Positions 1-12,200 of a DNA stretch of 64,000 nucleotides are shown here, one piece after another. The notes beneath the pieces are model-generated. The model was not told the origin of the DNA, made no database searches, and worked only from the letters and a program-made list of their open reading frames with translations. The DNA is from Eublepharis macularius (taxonomy: Eukaryota; Chordata; Lepidosauria; Squamata; Eublepharidae): the NCBI RefSeq assembly GCF_028583425.1, contig NC_072798.1, forward strand, positions 8,496,501-8,560,500. Reading direction: 5' to 3'. The position numbers and the translations under genes are program-made. The number at the start of each line of letters is the position of its first letter. The stretch's first letter is position 1.

Positions 1-169
1 GCTTCTTTTCCCTACGTACTTAGACCAAAGTCAGAATCTGTTTATTAAAATTATTCCACCACCTGGTGGTTTCTAGTTACCTTGAGGTACTAGAAGACTT
101 CTGTGGAAACCTTTTAATTTGGATCCAAATGTTCATTTTTTTGACCTCTCCATGAAGCTGCAGACTTCA

Positions 170-445
170 CCACTATGTTGCCTTATATATCATCTGTTGC
201 TTGAAATATGTACTCCTAGATACTACCTGTGCTTCATGTTGTCTAATGTCAGTCCTAGAACGGATTATGTTCTGTTTCAGCAATTCTTCAACTCGTACTG
301 GATCCTTACCAATGCTATGACTTTGTAAAATCCTATGACATTGTTTATGGAAATGTCCTTGATACTGACTGTACTGATCCCACACTATGTAATCCAACTT
401 CTCAGTGAGACAGACAGACTATAAATTACATAAATAACTAAATGA
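170..445 (+). mobile_element. LINE-derived 3' region repeat
   Basis: Non-coding repeat ending in a tail of the type 'CTCAGTGAGA...TATAAAT' followed by A/T-rich sequence. Diverged copies on the other strand recur at 4525-4850, 31728-32245, 33000-33215 and 43150-43500, all with the same internal order (start codon-poor, 'caatgcca', 'agcaattc' blocks). The LINE family is uncertain to me. Confidence 0.5.
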
Positions 446-668
446 ATCCCAGCTACCTGAACAAACCTGACAAGCAAACCTAGGAACATACTTCTGTCAG
501 GTGCAATTATCGAGGACAGAGACTTAATGAGACATTTTCTTGAGGGAAAGAACAGGAAAGGGAACACAAAAGAAGCTGTGTACGCTGCCTTGGGTAGGTT
601 TTTGAAGAGCGATGAAAGCAAATGTGACTCTGTGAGTGGCAGACTGGGCTTCTTGCCTTCCTGTAGCC

Positions 669-959
669 TAGGGATCCCCAACCTTTTTGAGCTCTGACAC
701 AGTGGGTGGGCACAGCAAGAAAATGGCTGCCACAACATGGCTGCCACAAGAGGTAGAGCCAGCCACAAAATGGCTGCTACAGCTTGCCTTCAGTCAGCTT
801 GTGCTGTGGAAGCAGCTTCTGCCAAAGCAATGTTTTTAAAAACCTGCACAGCCAATAGTCAATCAGAAGTCATGCTTGGCATAAGCCCCACCTGGCGAGC
901 ACCAGAAAAGATGTCAACAGGTGCAATGGTGCCCGCAGGCACCACGCTAGGGACCCCTG
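669..959. mobile_element. hAT-type MITE
   Basis: Begins TAGGGATCCCCAACC and ends GCTAGGGACCCCTG, a terminal inverted repeat of the Charlie-like kind. It is flanked by an 8 bp duplication with one mismatch, CTGTAGCC (661-668) and CAGTAGCC (960-967). The interior has repeated ATGGCTGC blocks. It has no transposase, so it is non-autonomous. Confidence 0.7.
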
Positions 960-967
960 CAGTAGCC

Positions 968-2620
968 AGTGTCACCACTGATACAATGACTGAAGGGCAC
1001 ATGCTTGACCCGGCGAGTCCCAAGGCTCATCCGAGCCACAACACAGGAATTTCAACGCTGAAGTGATCACGGCAAGCCAATCAATCCCGTTAATCTAACT
1101 TGAGCTGTAAAATCAACCGATGGACTTTCAAGCATTAGATACGCAGAATGAAGAAAAGTTCGTCACGTTATCCTAACTGGAATTTGGCCTTCACAAAAGG
1201 CATTTCAGTTCTATGCTCCCACAGCTACCCACACAGTCAAAGATGCCAGAAAAGTAACCACTGGATGTGCCATGCAAACACAAAGCTTGTAAACATCAGT
1301 CCCTGGGAGCTGGGGCGGGAGGAGGACAGGGCTTGGAAAACTACTCCAAGAGAAAAGGATCACGAGGAAGGAAGGATTAGGAAGAGGATCCAGAGTAGCT
1401 GTCTACTGAAAGTCGAACAGGAGATCAGCAGACACAGATATTATGAGGCTTTACCGAGAACTGGAAATGGATAGGGTCTGTTGCGGTGCAGTTTCAATGC
1501 CAGAGTGCAAAGGGCACAAAGAACAACAGACATGATACCAGCAGACATTGTGAACATGCGGACTGAGGTGCAAGGATGGAGAAGGGGGAGTAGGGGAAAG
1601 AAGAGAGGCATGGGAGCTGGGGCGGGGGGGGGGAGAAGAAAGAGGAAAGTGAATCCTAACAGAGGCAGAGGGGAGACAGAAAGGAAACAGAGCTGGATCC
1701 TTGCAGGGGGGAGTAACAAATTGGGAAAGAAAGGCAGAGCAGGTCTCCAAGGGTGGAGGAGAAATAGTGGGAGCCGGCAAGGGAGCAGACACAGTGCACC
1801 TTTACATTACATTGGTGTGTTTTCAGAATGGAAACAGGATCGAAACAATTGATGCGCATGTTGAAAGAGTCACAACTCTCTGGAAGGCATTTAAGTAAGA
1901 TAAAATACTGCAGGGTGGCCGTTACTTCCCCCATAACTGACAGCATTATCAGACACAGGTGATCTGGTTCTATTAGGCCTGTGTGAAGTAGGACTAAAAG
2001 CAGCAAGGATACAAAAAGCAGCAACTGTATGTTCATCACCCAGTTGCCCAAATCAGAGACAGAGGGAGAGATACAAGAGTCTGATTTTCAACAGCAAAAA
2101 GGGGCACCACCTGAATATACTGAGTTGCCTCCTACTGGATCAGGTCACTGCTCTATCCAAATTAGTACTGTCTGGAAGCAGTTCTCCAGTCTCAGGGAGA
2201 AGTCTTTCACCTCACTCACAATCTTCCCAACCTTTTAACTGCAGTAAGCGGGGACTGAACCTGGGACCTTCTGCAGGCCATGGAGCCACGGCCCCTGCCC
2301 AGGACAGCACTCTGCCATCTGTTGCCTTCCTTTCTACAGTTTCTTTTCCTAAAATTGTTCTTAGCGAAGATACTGGAGGTAGCTTCAGTGGGCACAAGGC
2401 ACTTGGGGGAAAAGCAAAAATGAGACAAGCAGTCAGCGGTCGCGGGGGGGCGCGGGCGATTACTCCTCATCTGTGAGCTGATTTTGCTGTTGAAAAGAGA
2501 AACCAGACACAAAACCTAATCTTTCTACATGATTAGGACTAAACCCAAAATGGATGTCATCATCTTCAATTTGGTCCCTGCTAATAACAAAAAACCCTTG
2601 CCTGTTTTAATCTCTTTCTT
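968..2620. other. No recognised gene; purine-rich G tracts
   Basis: Open frames here are short and show no protein family that I recognise. At 1560-1760 the plus strand is strongly purine-rich, with runs of G (for example 1621-1633) that could form G-quadruplex or triplex structure. A second short G/C tract lies near 2440-2456. This is the flank downstream of MTPN exon 1, so it may be MTPN intron. Confidence 0.5.
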
Positions 2621-2624
2621 TACT

Positions 2625-2835
2625 TACTTTATAACCCACCTTTCTCTCCTAATGGAGACTCAAAGCAGTTTACTGCATTCTCCTCTCCTTTATTTTATCC
2701 TCACCACAACCCTGTGAGGTAGTTTAAGTGATTGGCCCAAGGTCACCCAGCAAGCTTCCACAGCAGAGCAGGAACTTGAACCCAGGTCTTCCAGATCCTT
2801 GTCTGACACTGCAACCATTACTCCTGCATCTAGCA
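2625..2835 (-). mobile_element. tRNA-derived SINE relic
   Basis: Read on the minus strand, this has the SINE order seen many times in the window: tRNA-like head, 'gggtgaccttgggcca'-like middle and a tail resembling a LINE 3' end. It is more diverged than the copies at 7.5, 39.6 and 47.5 kb, so it is probably older. Confidence 0.6.
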
Positions 2836-3271
2836 GTTCCAGGCCATCAAAATATTCACTGCACCAGGATCAATGACCTGGGTTTCATGGGCAATTCACT
2901 GAACTTTTAAAGTGCAATTCATTCCTATCTAACCAGAGCTCTGAAGCTAGGATTTACTCATTGACCTTGAAAACACGACACTGTACCACTGTCCTTTGCC
3001 CTCTTCAATAAGCCTGCATGGCCTTTTTCTAAACTTACATATAGCATTACTCTTCCAGTGGCAGGGAGTGCCACAGATCAGCTATTTATCACCATTTCAA
3101 TAACACTTTGGGAAAGAGGTGGTGGATCTCCTTTGGCTTCCACCCTTGTGCTTAATCGCCCCCTCTCGAATTCTTTAACGAAGATCTACAGCTGGGCCGG
3201 AGAGTGGTGTGATTGTCACTGAAGATGACAATCTGTGATGTTCCTCTAGACCTCTTCATATAAATTAATTT

Positions 3272-3402
3272 TGAGTCATTGCCCAGTGAGAGTACAGGCT
3301 TTGCATGCAGAAGGCCTCAGGTTCAACCACAAGCATCTTCCACTCAGTCAGCGGCACTGAACTAGATAGACCAATGGCCTGAGATGCCAATCCCTGAGTC
3401 TG
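3272..3402 (+). mobile_element. tRNA-derived SINE relic, second head type
   Basis: Contains 'gctttgcatgcagaaggc' followed by a B-box-like 'caggttcaacc' and an 'actagatagaccaatggcc' block. This order is familiar from squamate SINEs with a different tRNA head from the Sauria type. A fragment of the same kind lies near 54725-54800. Confidence 0.5.
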
Positions 3403-3539
3403 GCAGGTTAAATTACTTAAAAAGCAGGTTTTGTCTTTAACTCGTTGTCCTGTTTTTCTTACTGGTTTTAAAACAACACATGCAGCCCACAAATAGGAGG
3501 AAACAGAAATAGCCCACTTAATCTTTCAGACACGTGATA

Positions 3540-3660
3540 GTCTAGATCCACCCGTGCTAGTCTGTAGCAGTCAAATTAAACAAGAGTCCAGCAGCATCTT
3601 TGAGAACTAGTTCGAGCAGCTGTTTTTCTTGAGCCAGAACTCACTTCAGCAGATGCCTGA
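3540..3660 (-). mobile_element. Penelope-like end fragment
   Basis: Has the 'agagtccagcagcatctt' block seen in the better copies at 13.5, 21.1 and 51.5 kb, followed by a worn match to the rest of that unit. A related fragment lies at 4205-4400. Confidence 0.4.
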
Positions 3661-4204
3661 CATTTGCCTAAAATCAGCCAGGCGGGGCTTTCCTTTATCT
3701 TGCAAAAATAAAAGCATCCACCTAAGCACTCTTCACACATCAAATGAAGAGGACTTAGGTTGAAATAAGTTCTGGTAGCCACTGGACCCCTGTTTTATTC
3801 CAAAGACAAGGTGAAGGTGTATCAGTTATCACTGATAGGCTATGAATGACAGCTAGGGTATGCATTAAACATATAACGTAAGGTTGGGGTAAGAGTTACT
3901 CCTTTGAATGCTGGGAGTATCTTTAACAAAAGAGTTTTCAAGTGGGAGGGGAGAAGAAAGTTGAATAAAGAGGAAAGAGTCCAAAATTTACACTGCGACA
4001 GCTTATAACTGTAGTCATTTAAGTCCACTTTTCTCATGGGACCCAAGGCAAATTACAAGTATGATTCTGAAAAAAGCTTTTCAGATAACCAGTAAGCAGA
4101 TTACAAAATATGGTAACATTTGAATCTAACACCAAAGATTTCTAATACAAAATAATGCAGTGGAGCTGGGATTGTACAACAGAGGGGAAAATAGAACACA
4201 TGCA

Positions 4205-4400
4205 AATATACTTTCAGGTGGGTAGCGGTGTTGGTCTGGTAGTTGCATTGGAACAGCAAGATTTGGGTCCAGCAGCACCTTAGAGAACAACAGGATTTTT
4301 TTCAAGGCTGTAAGTTTGTGAGAGTCAAAACTCCCTTCATCCAGAGATGCAAGGAAGAGGGGAGATCCTCAAGGTGGGAGGGGATGTTGTAAAAGGTGTC
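4205..4400 (-). mobile_element. Penelope-like end fragment
   Basis: Contains 'gggtccagcagcacctta' and 'gtgagagtcaaaactccctt', matching the unit seen at 56570-56665 and 57205-57250. Worn; no coding part is visible. Confidence 0.4.
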
Positions 4401-4524
4401 AGTATGCAAAATGCAGCTCCAATCGATTTGCATTGTACCCTTTGCATCCTGACCTCCTCCTTTGCAACTCCACCTTCTGACTGAGTTATAAGGGGCTCAG
4501 GGATCTCCACTCCTCCCTGTAGCT

Positions 4525-4850
4525 GAAGATTTATTTATTTATTGTATGTTATTTATATTCCGCCTTTCTCACTGAGACTTAAGGCGGATTGCATAGTGTG
4601 AAACTAGTACTATCAGTGGCAAGGACAAGGGCAGGCATTTCCATACAGTGTCAAGAACATTTGCATAAACAATGACATGGAATAAAAGAAAATAAGTTTA
4701 CAAAGATATAGTATTAGCAAGGATCCAGTATGGGGTTGAGGAATTGCTGAAACAGAACATAAGCAATTCTAGGACTTACATTGAACAACATAAAGCACAG
4801 GCAGGATATTTAAAAGCAACAGATAGTATGTAAGGCCACATAACGGTGAA
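4525..4850 (-). mobile_element. LINE-derived 3' region repeat
   Basis: Same repeat as 170-445, in the opposite direction: A/T-rich start, 'ccgcctttctcactgagact', then the shared internal blocks. No open frame. Confidence 0.5.
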
Positions 4851-5311
4851 CTCTTATGTTCTCTAACTCATACCCTGAAAACCTTGTTAGTCTCTAAGGT
4901 GCCCCTGGCTCAAAACCTGCAGTTCACGTGCTCAAGGCAACAAGATGCTCAGCAAAGGAAAGACTTCATCCCTACTAAGGGCCACGTGCTGGGCTGAAGC
5001 ACCACAGGGCAGCTCCCATCCTTCTGCCAGAATGCCCGCCTGAACCCTTCTGTTCCTCGGCTGGGTTCAGAAGGAAAGACGGCTGGGCCTCTACCTGGAA
5101 ACCCCCCTCTCAATGGAAGCCCCCATCGAACGTCCCCCACCCGGCCAGCCAGGCCCGCTGCCACACACCCACGGCCGCCTCTCGCTCGGGTCAAAGATCG
5201 CCGCGGGAGGCTGGCGAGGCGGCGCTGTAACTCGTCCCACAAGAGGGCCCCCGAGCATGTGCAGACTGCCCCGCAAGGCGGCCTTCTCATGCCTCTGGGA
5301 TGCCAGAGGAT

Positions 5312-5512
5312 GAGGGTTGCCAACGTCAGCTGGGGAAATTCCGGGAGCTTTAGGGGAGGGGCCTGGGGGAGGCAGGAACCTCGATGGGGTCTAAAGGCAT
5401 AAAGTCCGCCCCACAGAGCAGCTGTTTTCTCCAGGGGAATTGAGCCATGCCGTCGGGAGGCCAGTTGTGATTCCGGGAGATCTCCAGGCTTTACCTAAAG
5501 GTTGGCAATCCA
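5312..5512. mobile_element. GGTTGCCA-type MITE
   Basis: About 200 bp beginning GGGTTGCCAAC and ending GGTTGGCAATCC, with inner blocks 'gggaaattcc' and 'ccgggagatctccaggc'. Other copies lie at 34906-35083 and 35388-35550, and a broken one at 34186-34627. It lies within the first intron of MTPN, 40 bp downstream of the exon 1 splice donor. Confidence 0.6.
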
Positions 5513-6200
5513 AGAGTAGATGAAAAGGCCCACCCCTTCGGCGCCTCACCTTGGCGACGTAGCCCTTCACCTCGTCCAGGTCGCCGTTCTTGAGGGCCCA
5601 CATGAACTCCTTGTCTGACATCGCGCCGGCCGGCCGCCGCCCTGACAACGGGCGCAGCCAGGCGGAGGGAGAGCGGCTCGGGCGGAAGGGGCGCGGCGCG
5701 GCGCAGGAAGCGGCTAAGGCGGGCCCGCCTCCGCTCCGCTCGCAACCGCCGTAACCGCCGCCCAACCGCCGAGCAGGGGCTGCGCGCGCGCCCTCCTCGC
5801 AGTCTCCGGTTGAGGTCCTGCCCCTCGCTTCCCGAGCGACCAATCGAAGCGTCTTTTCCCGCTCCCCTCTCGCTGTCAATCACCACGCTCGAGCGGCAGG
5901 AGGAGCTAGCGGGTCTCGCGCTCGTCGCCGTCACGTGAAACAGCCGAGGGTGGAGAGGGGCGGGGCGGCAGCTGTCACGTGACTGGGGCAGCTGCCGGAA
6001 GTCGCGCGCCTGGGGAGAGAAGGGGGGAAAGATGGCGGCGGAGCGGGAGCCCCCTCCGCTGGGGGACGGCCGGCAGAGCGAGGCGGAGGAGCTGGAGGAC
6101 GGCGAGGACCTCTTCACCAGCACCGTCTCCACGCTGGAGGTGAGCGCGGGCGGGGAAGAACCGGCGCTCCTCGGGCCCTCCCTCCTGTCACTTTTCCAGA
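5500..6200. promoter_or_regulatory. CpG-rich bidirectional promoter of MTPN and SNX2
   Basis: A CG-dense block covers both first exons, with about 410 bp between the start codons (5621 minus, 6032 plus). Visible motifs are two CACGTG E-boxes, GTCACGTGAA at 5930-5939 and the full palindrome GTCACGTGAC at 5974-5983; a GC box near 5958-5967; an ETS site CCGGAAGT at 5995-6002; a CCAAT at 5840-5844; and a YY1-like AAGATGGCGGC over the SNX2 start codon. There is no TATA box. This is the usual layout of a two-way housekeeping promoter. Confidence 0.85.
5550..5621 (-). CDS. MTPN: Myotrophin, coding exon 1 (partial gene)
   Basis: The 24 codons read [20 protein letters not shown] followed by YVAK, almost identical to the start of vertebrate myotrophin (human [20 protein letters not shown], then YVAK). 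Myotrophin (V-1) is a small ankyrin-repeat protein of about 118 residues that binds actin capping protein. The exon ends at a consensus donor (AAG/GTGAGG) at the position expected for exon 1 of this gene, so it is a spliced gene and not a retrocopy. The remaining exons, carrying the ankyrin repeats, would lie to the left; I found none in 1-5549, which suits a long first intron. It faces SNX2 across a CpG-rich promoter. In human, MTPN (chr 7) and SNX2 (chr 5) are not neighbours, so this is either a rearrangement or a myotrophin paralogue; one exon cannot decide. Confidence 0.9.
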
Positions 6201-9200
6201 CCCCCCAAGTTTGGCTTTCCCCGCTTCCCTTCCCTCTTCCCGCTTTCTCTTGGCCGCCTTGCTTCCCCTCCTCTGCTTTCCCCTTTATCCCGGTGCCCCA
6301 GTGGGTCACTGGTCCCTTGCGTCTTCCCGACTCCCGCTTCTCCCTGTCCGCAGCTGCCTCCGAAGGAAGAGGCTCCTTCATCGGGGCTCGAGGGATTTGT
6401 AATGCAGGAGGCGGCGTGGTGTACTGGTTAGAGTCTCAGCCTAGCCTCTAGGTTCGAATCCCCGTTCTGCCGCGGAAGCCCCCTCGGTAACTGTGGGCCA
6501 GCCGCACACTCTCAGCCTAGCCTACCTCGCAGGGCTATTGTGAGGTTAAAATTGGAGAGTGATGTAAGCCGCCTTGGGTTTCCTTTGGCGAAGTATAACT
6601 GAAGTAAATAAGTAAAGAGGGAAGTTTTAGTATAGTGGTTAAATGGTTGGCTTGGGTGGCCTTGGGTCAGCAGGTGGCCTTGGGTAAGCCCCTCCTCTCA
6701 GCCCAGCTCCCCAGCTGTATTGTGGGGATAACAACACTGGCTTTGTTCGCCTGTGTGAGTTCAGCACTAATGTGTCTACAACAATAGCATATAAGCACGG
6801 TGCCTCGTGTTCCTATATTCAGCTTGTGGGGAGTTCCTCTTTTTTCGTGTGTGCAAGTTTCGATGTGGGCTCTGCGAGGAGGGGGGCAGCAGTACTCCTC
6901 TCTCCTGGTTTCCCTTCTATAAACAAAACTTTGAAGTGAAACAGCCCTGTTCGTTTTCTTTGTTCCTTATCAATTTAAACTTGTTCAGCATTGTTTCCTA
7001 ACTGATAGGTGGTGTAGTATAAGGCTTAGAGATTCAGACCAGGCTTTGAGAGACCCAAGTTCAGTACCCACTCTGCCCTACGAGCTTGCTGGATGATGTT
7101 GGGCCAGCTGCGCTCATCCTAATGTATCTTACAAGGTTGTTGTGAGAATAAAATGGTACAGGAGAATTATGTAAACCATCTTGGATACCCATTGTGGAGA
7201 AAGGAAGGGTGTTTACTCTATTGTCTGCCCTTTTCATTGAGACTCACTTCTTCCCTTCAAATTAGCTTTCATGTTTGTTTAAACAAGCTGTTGCTAATCC
7301 TTGGAGAATTTGAAGGCTTTATGTGAGTTTTAAGATGAATTCAGCACCTTTAATGTATGCAAAGCCAAATGCTCGCTCGTCTTTATTTAGCGAACTTTAT
7401 CTTGTCTTTTCTCTCCGCAGCTCGGGGTGGTGTACATCATTTCCCTCTCACTAGAAAGCTGTAAGCTAAGTTAGGTTTAGAGTGACTGACCTAAGGTCAC
7501 CCAGTAAGCTTCAGCCAGTTTGGTGTAGTGCTTAAGAGCATGGGACTCTAATCTGGAGAGCCGGGTTTGATTCCCCACTCCTCCACTTAAAGCCAGCTGG
7601 GTGACCTTGGGCTGGTCACAGTTCTCTGGAGCTCTCTCAGCCCCACCCGCCTCACAGGGTGTTTTGTGGGGATAATAATGACATACTTTGTAAACCGCTC
7701 TGAGTAGCCATTAAGTTGTCCTGAAGGGTGGTATATAAATCAAATGTTATTCATGGCAGAGTGGGGATTTGAACTTGGCTCTACTAGATCCTCGTCTCAC
7801 ACTTACCCCTATACCACACTGTAGTAATGTAGTGACTTTGTTAAATTGGACGTTTTGTATTTCCTGTGACTGTCCTGAGTTTGTTTCTCACATATTCTCA
7901 GTGAAAACTATTGGCACAAAATTGATGAGGCATTCCTGTTTTTGTTGGAGGAAGTTCCTGCCACTGAACTGTGAAATAATAGGGTCAGGCTGTTTAGGTC
8001 ATTTCCATGCTATGACAGTGATAATGTGCTAGGCTTTTGTGAAGGGAGATAAGACTTCAGGAAAGTTGTGCATGCTACAGCTATACACGAGGAATAAAGG
8101 CTTCAGGAGGCATTTGACATGTCTATTCTTTGCCTTTCTGAATCATCTAAACAATAAACATAGCTGCTTCCAATCACAAATATAACCCTAAACATTAAAT
8201 TGGCACCAAATGTAGAAAGTATTTTTGATTAGTGTAATATAGTGCTGATCAAGCAGAACATCCTGTAATGGGAGTCTGTAGGAACTGAATGTGTTATAGT
8301 TGATGTATGGTAACCAAAGGTAGTTTTGCATTTCTGTGGCATAAAATTACAGATTAAATTCAGAGTGATATAATAGCTGAATTTATGATTAATGTTAGTC
8401 TGTGCACTCTGTCTTTTTATAAAGCAGACTTGAGTTAGAGGTTGTTAAGATGAAAGCACTTGGAACTACAGGAAACAATATGTGGCAGAATGGAATCGTG
8501 CCTCCGATGTAATTAATCAGTCAGCAGTATCGCTTGAGTGTAGGGATTCAGGGCGTGAGATGATCTCAGGTCTCCAGGTTTAAATCTCAGCCTTGCCGTG
8601 CCGTCACTGCACAGCTGTAGGCAAGCCACCATCTGTCAGCCTCACTTCTTTTACGTTTTGGGGAGCCCTTGCTAATTAAACTATTCTGTGGAGTGGTCTG
8701 GCTTGGTTCAGTGACCTTGCAATACTGACCTGCTTTACTGGACTATAGTGAGGGATTATTGAAATAAGGAAAATGGAGAGCTCTGAGCAGTTAATATATT
8801 ACTGTTTTATCTTCAAAACACTGTGCTGTGCGTCTCCCCTGGTGCTTTGGAAGGGAGTTGGCCAGGAATGGCCATGTGGTGTACCAGTAGCACACTTGGA
8901 TAGAAGAGAGAGGCAGATTTTGTAAAATTGGATGGGGATATTTTCACACTCTGGACTTGCACTGAGAAGACTTACCCGGTGGTATACTTCAACTGCCTTG
9001 TCAATAAGAAGTATGCATAATCTGTTATAATGCAGTTCATATGCTATCCTGGTATGAGATGGCCTCCAGGAGGTGGAACTATGTTTAACTGCATGGCCAG
9101 TTTGTACGAAGAGCTCCTCATGTAATTCAGGTCATGAGCAGCCACTCTAGGGAATTTCCTGAGAGCGTGTGGCTTCTGCAGCTCGGTTGCTCTTGCCTTA

Positions 9201-12200
9201 AGCCACATGGATTAGCCCCTTCATGCCAACTGTGTCTCTTGAGTGCACATCCTACATGCATAATAACAGTTCATTTGCATACCACTCTTCTGGACAGATC
9301 ACTGCCCGCCAAGAACAGTGGAAAAAGTAACTGTTATTATCCCCACAATACTGCTGGGGAGCTGGGGCTAAGAGGGGTGGCTTACCCAAGGCCACCTGCT
9401 GACTGACAGTAGTGAGATTCGAACCAGCAAAGGGCTGCATCACAGCTCAGTTACTTAACCGCTATGCTAGTTCCCATGAATAATCAAGGGTTCAAAATCA
9501 GGATTATACAATGGAGTACAAACCTGGTTTCCGCTCAAGAAGCAATTGTTAAATTATCTTAGTCCTAACAAGCTGTAATTTAAATGATCTGGTTTAGGAA
9601 GTCTTCAGCCTTTGTGCACAAAGTGAGGGGGAGGAAGCAGGTGAGAATTAGCTAGGCTGGATTTCGACATGAGCAGACCAGGTTTTGTTCATGATGTCTA
9701 AAATGATAATCTTGGTTTATGAGCCAACACTTAAAAAGTGTTGCAGGTGTGAGTGGTGGTGGAACGGACCTTGATACACTATTTATTAGTTTATTTACTT
9801 CATTTATACCCCCATTTCTTCTCCCATGGTGACCAAAGTGGCTTATATCATTCTCTTCCATTTTATCCACACAACAACCCTGTGAGGATAGGTTAGAGAA
9901 AGAGGGTGACTGGCCCAAGCAAGCCTCTATGACAGAGTGAGGATTCGAATCTGGATCTTCTATATCCTAGACCAACACTCTTAACTACTGTGCCACGCTG
10001 GCTTTGTGGTGGCCAAGCCCTAAAGTTTTGTTTGCTGGGAAGCCAGCTACTAAACATTTGCCTGAGTTTGGCTCACTTCTTAGTCTTCTTTGTATAACAG
10101 CCTCTGTGCACTGTGTTGCAATCGAACGATTCTGTTAACGCCTGTGATCTGTTGCAAGGTTTCCTTCAAAACTGCTTTGCACGGTTGGAAGCTTATACAG
10201 TTTCTGTAATTGGTAATTGCTTAACAATTCATAGTCCAATCTCATGCAAATCTACCCAGTGGCCCACTGTGCTGCTCAATGGAACTTACTCTAAAGTCAT
10301 TGTACATAATTGTAGCTTTAGAGTGCTCGCATAACGAGATCTGCCAAAGAGCATTTGATCTACTTGTGAAGCAGAGCCCCAGTAGCACTACCGGGCCTTT
10401 CATAAGGTGAAATGGCTGCTTTAGGTAAAGTTCAGAACCAAAACGGAATTACTGTTTCAAAAACTATAAATATTAAAATGACCATTTCATCTGAGTGATC
10501 CGTATGAACCAGGAATATATGCTAGTATTATAGAGTGGAAGTATGTCCTATGAGATCCCCTAGAACAAACGCTGATGATTAATGTTTCCTTCGGATGTTA
10601 TCGTGCAACGGGTAGGAAATGGAAATTGCTGACATCACTGCTTTTACATGCTGTTTTTCTTGTTTTGCACTTGCGTTGGACGATAGCGGTATGAAATGAT
10701 GACAAGGAATTTCAGTGCTGATATTTTGCTTTCCAATTGTCTGCTCCTTTTTAACAGTCAAGCCCGTCATCTCCAGAACCGGCCAGTCTTCCTGCCGAAG
10801 ACATCAGCACAAATTCTAATGGTCCTAAGCCTGCAGAAATCATTCTAGATGATGACAGGGAAGATCTTTTTGCTGGTAATTTTCATCCTTTAAAACATTT
10901 CCAGTCGTTTTTGTGCAGGTGCTTTTTTTGCATTTAGCTGCTTTCTGTGATGTGCCATTTCTGTACAACGTTTGGACTCTGGCACAGGAAGACGAGTAAT
11001 GGAGTAAATTTTTAAATGGCTTTCTGGAACAAGTGCCTTCAAGCAAAGGAGGAGATCATAAGTGGATTGATCTCAGAGGATATAATCTTCTTCTGTATGC
11101 TAGGAGTGCCGCAAGCTTCTAGACTAGCAATTGCCTGAACAGTCATATATAGTTTTGCTTTTAAACCTACATTTCTCTCATTGAAGAAAGAAGGCCTGAT
11201 GCTTCATTAATGTATAGCTGGCCTCCTTTAATAACATAATAATAACATTCGATTTATATACCGCCCTTCAGGACAACTTAATGCCCACTCAGAGCGGTTT
11301 ACAAAGTGTTATTATTACCCCACAACAATCACCCTGTGAGGTGGGTGGGGCTGAGAGAGCTCCAGAGAACTGTGACTCACCCAAGGTCACCCAGCTGGCT
11401 TCGTGGAGGAGTGGGGAATCAAACCCGGCTCTCCAGATTAGAGTCCCGTGCTCTTAACCACTAAACCAAACTGGCTCTTAACCACTACACCAAACTTTAT
11501 TCTTCTATATGTATGCTGCATTGACGGAGTGACAAACTATAGCTAGGTACCCAAGAACGCTATATTATTTGGAAGAGTGCTCAGGTAATTATTAGACCAT
11601 GTGCGGCCCTGTCAGAGTTTATGGCTTCCTTGATTTCCTTCTGCCTTGATTTCTCCAGTTTCCTTTGACACTAGAGCCAAACAGGGCTGTGTAGAGAGGC
11701 AGTGCTTGGTTGGCTGCATGTATTGCTCAATTAGCTTGATAATTAGCAGATTGCAGAACTTGCATAGCTTCATAGTTTGTCTACCCTGCCCAGGGCTTTT
11801 TTTCAGCTGGAATGTGGTGGAACGGAGTTCCAGAACCTCTTGAAAATGGTCACATGGCTGGTGGCCCCGCCCCCTGATCTCCAGACAGAGGGGAGTTTAG
11901 ATTGCCCTCTGTGCCGCTTGGTGCTCGGCGGCGCGGAGGGCAATCTCAACTCCCCTCTGTCTGGAGATCAGGGGGCGGGGCCACCAGCCATGTGACCATT
12001 TTCTCCAATGGCAACCCACTGAGTTCCACCACCTCTTTTTCCAGAAAAAAACCCCTGACCCTGCCTATCTGGCTCCCAAGCCAGTTTACAGTGTTATGAA
12101 GACAGTCTTTAAAAGACAAATAAATAAAGCCGCAGGCTTTTCCTTTTCCTTTGTAGCGCTGTTGGAGATCCACAAGTGATGCTTGAGCTGCTGATGTCAT

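Noticed and set aside
5491-6381. Long minus-strand open frame across the CpG-rich promoter
   Set aside because: It runs through both promoters and overlaps the real MTPN exon in another frame. Its length comes from high GC content, which lacks stop codons.
7512-7600. A tRNA gene
   Set aside because: A and B boxes are present but the cloverleaf is not, and many copies share the same long non-tRNA tail, as in a SINE.
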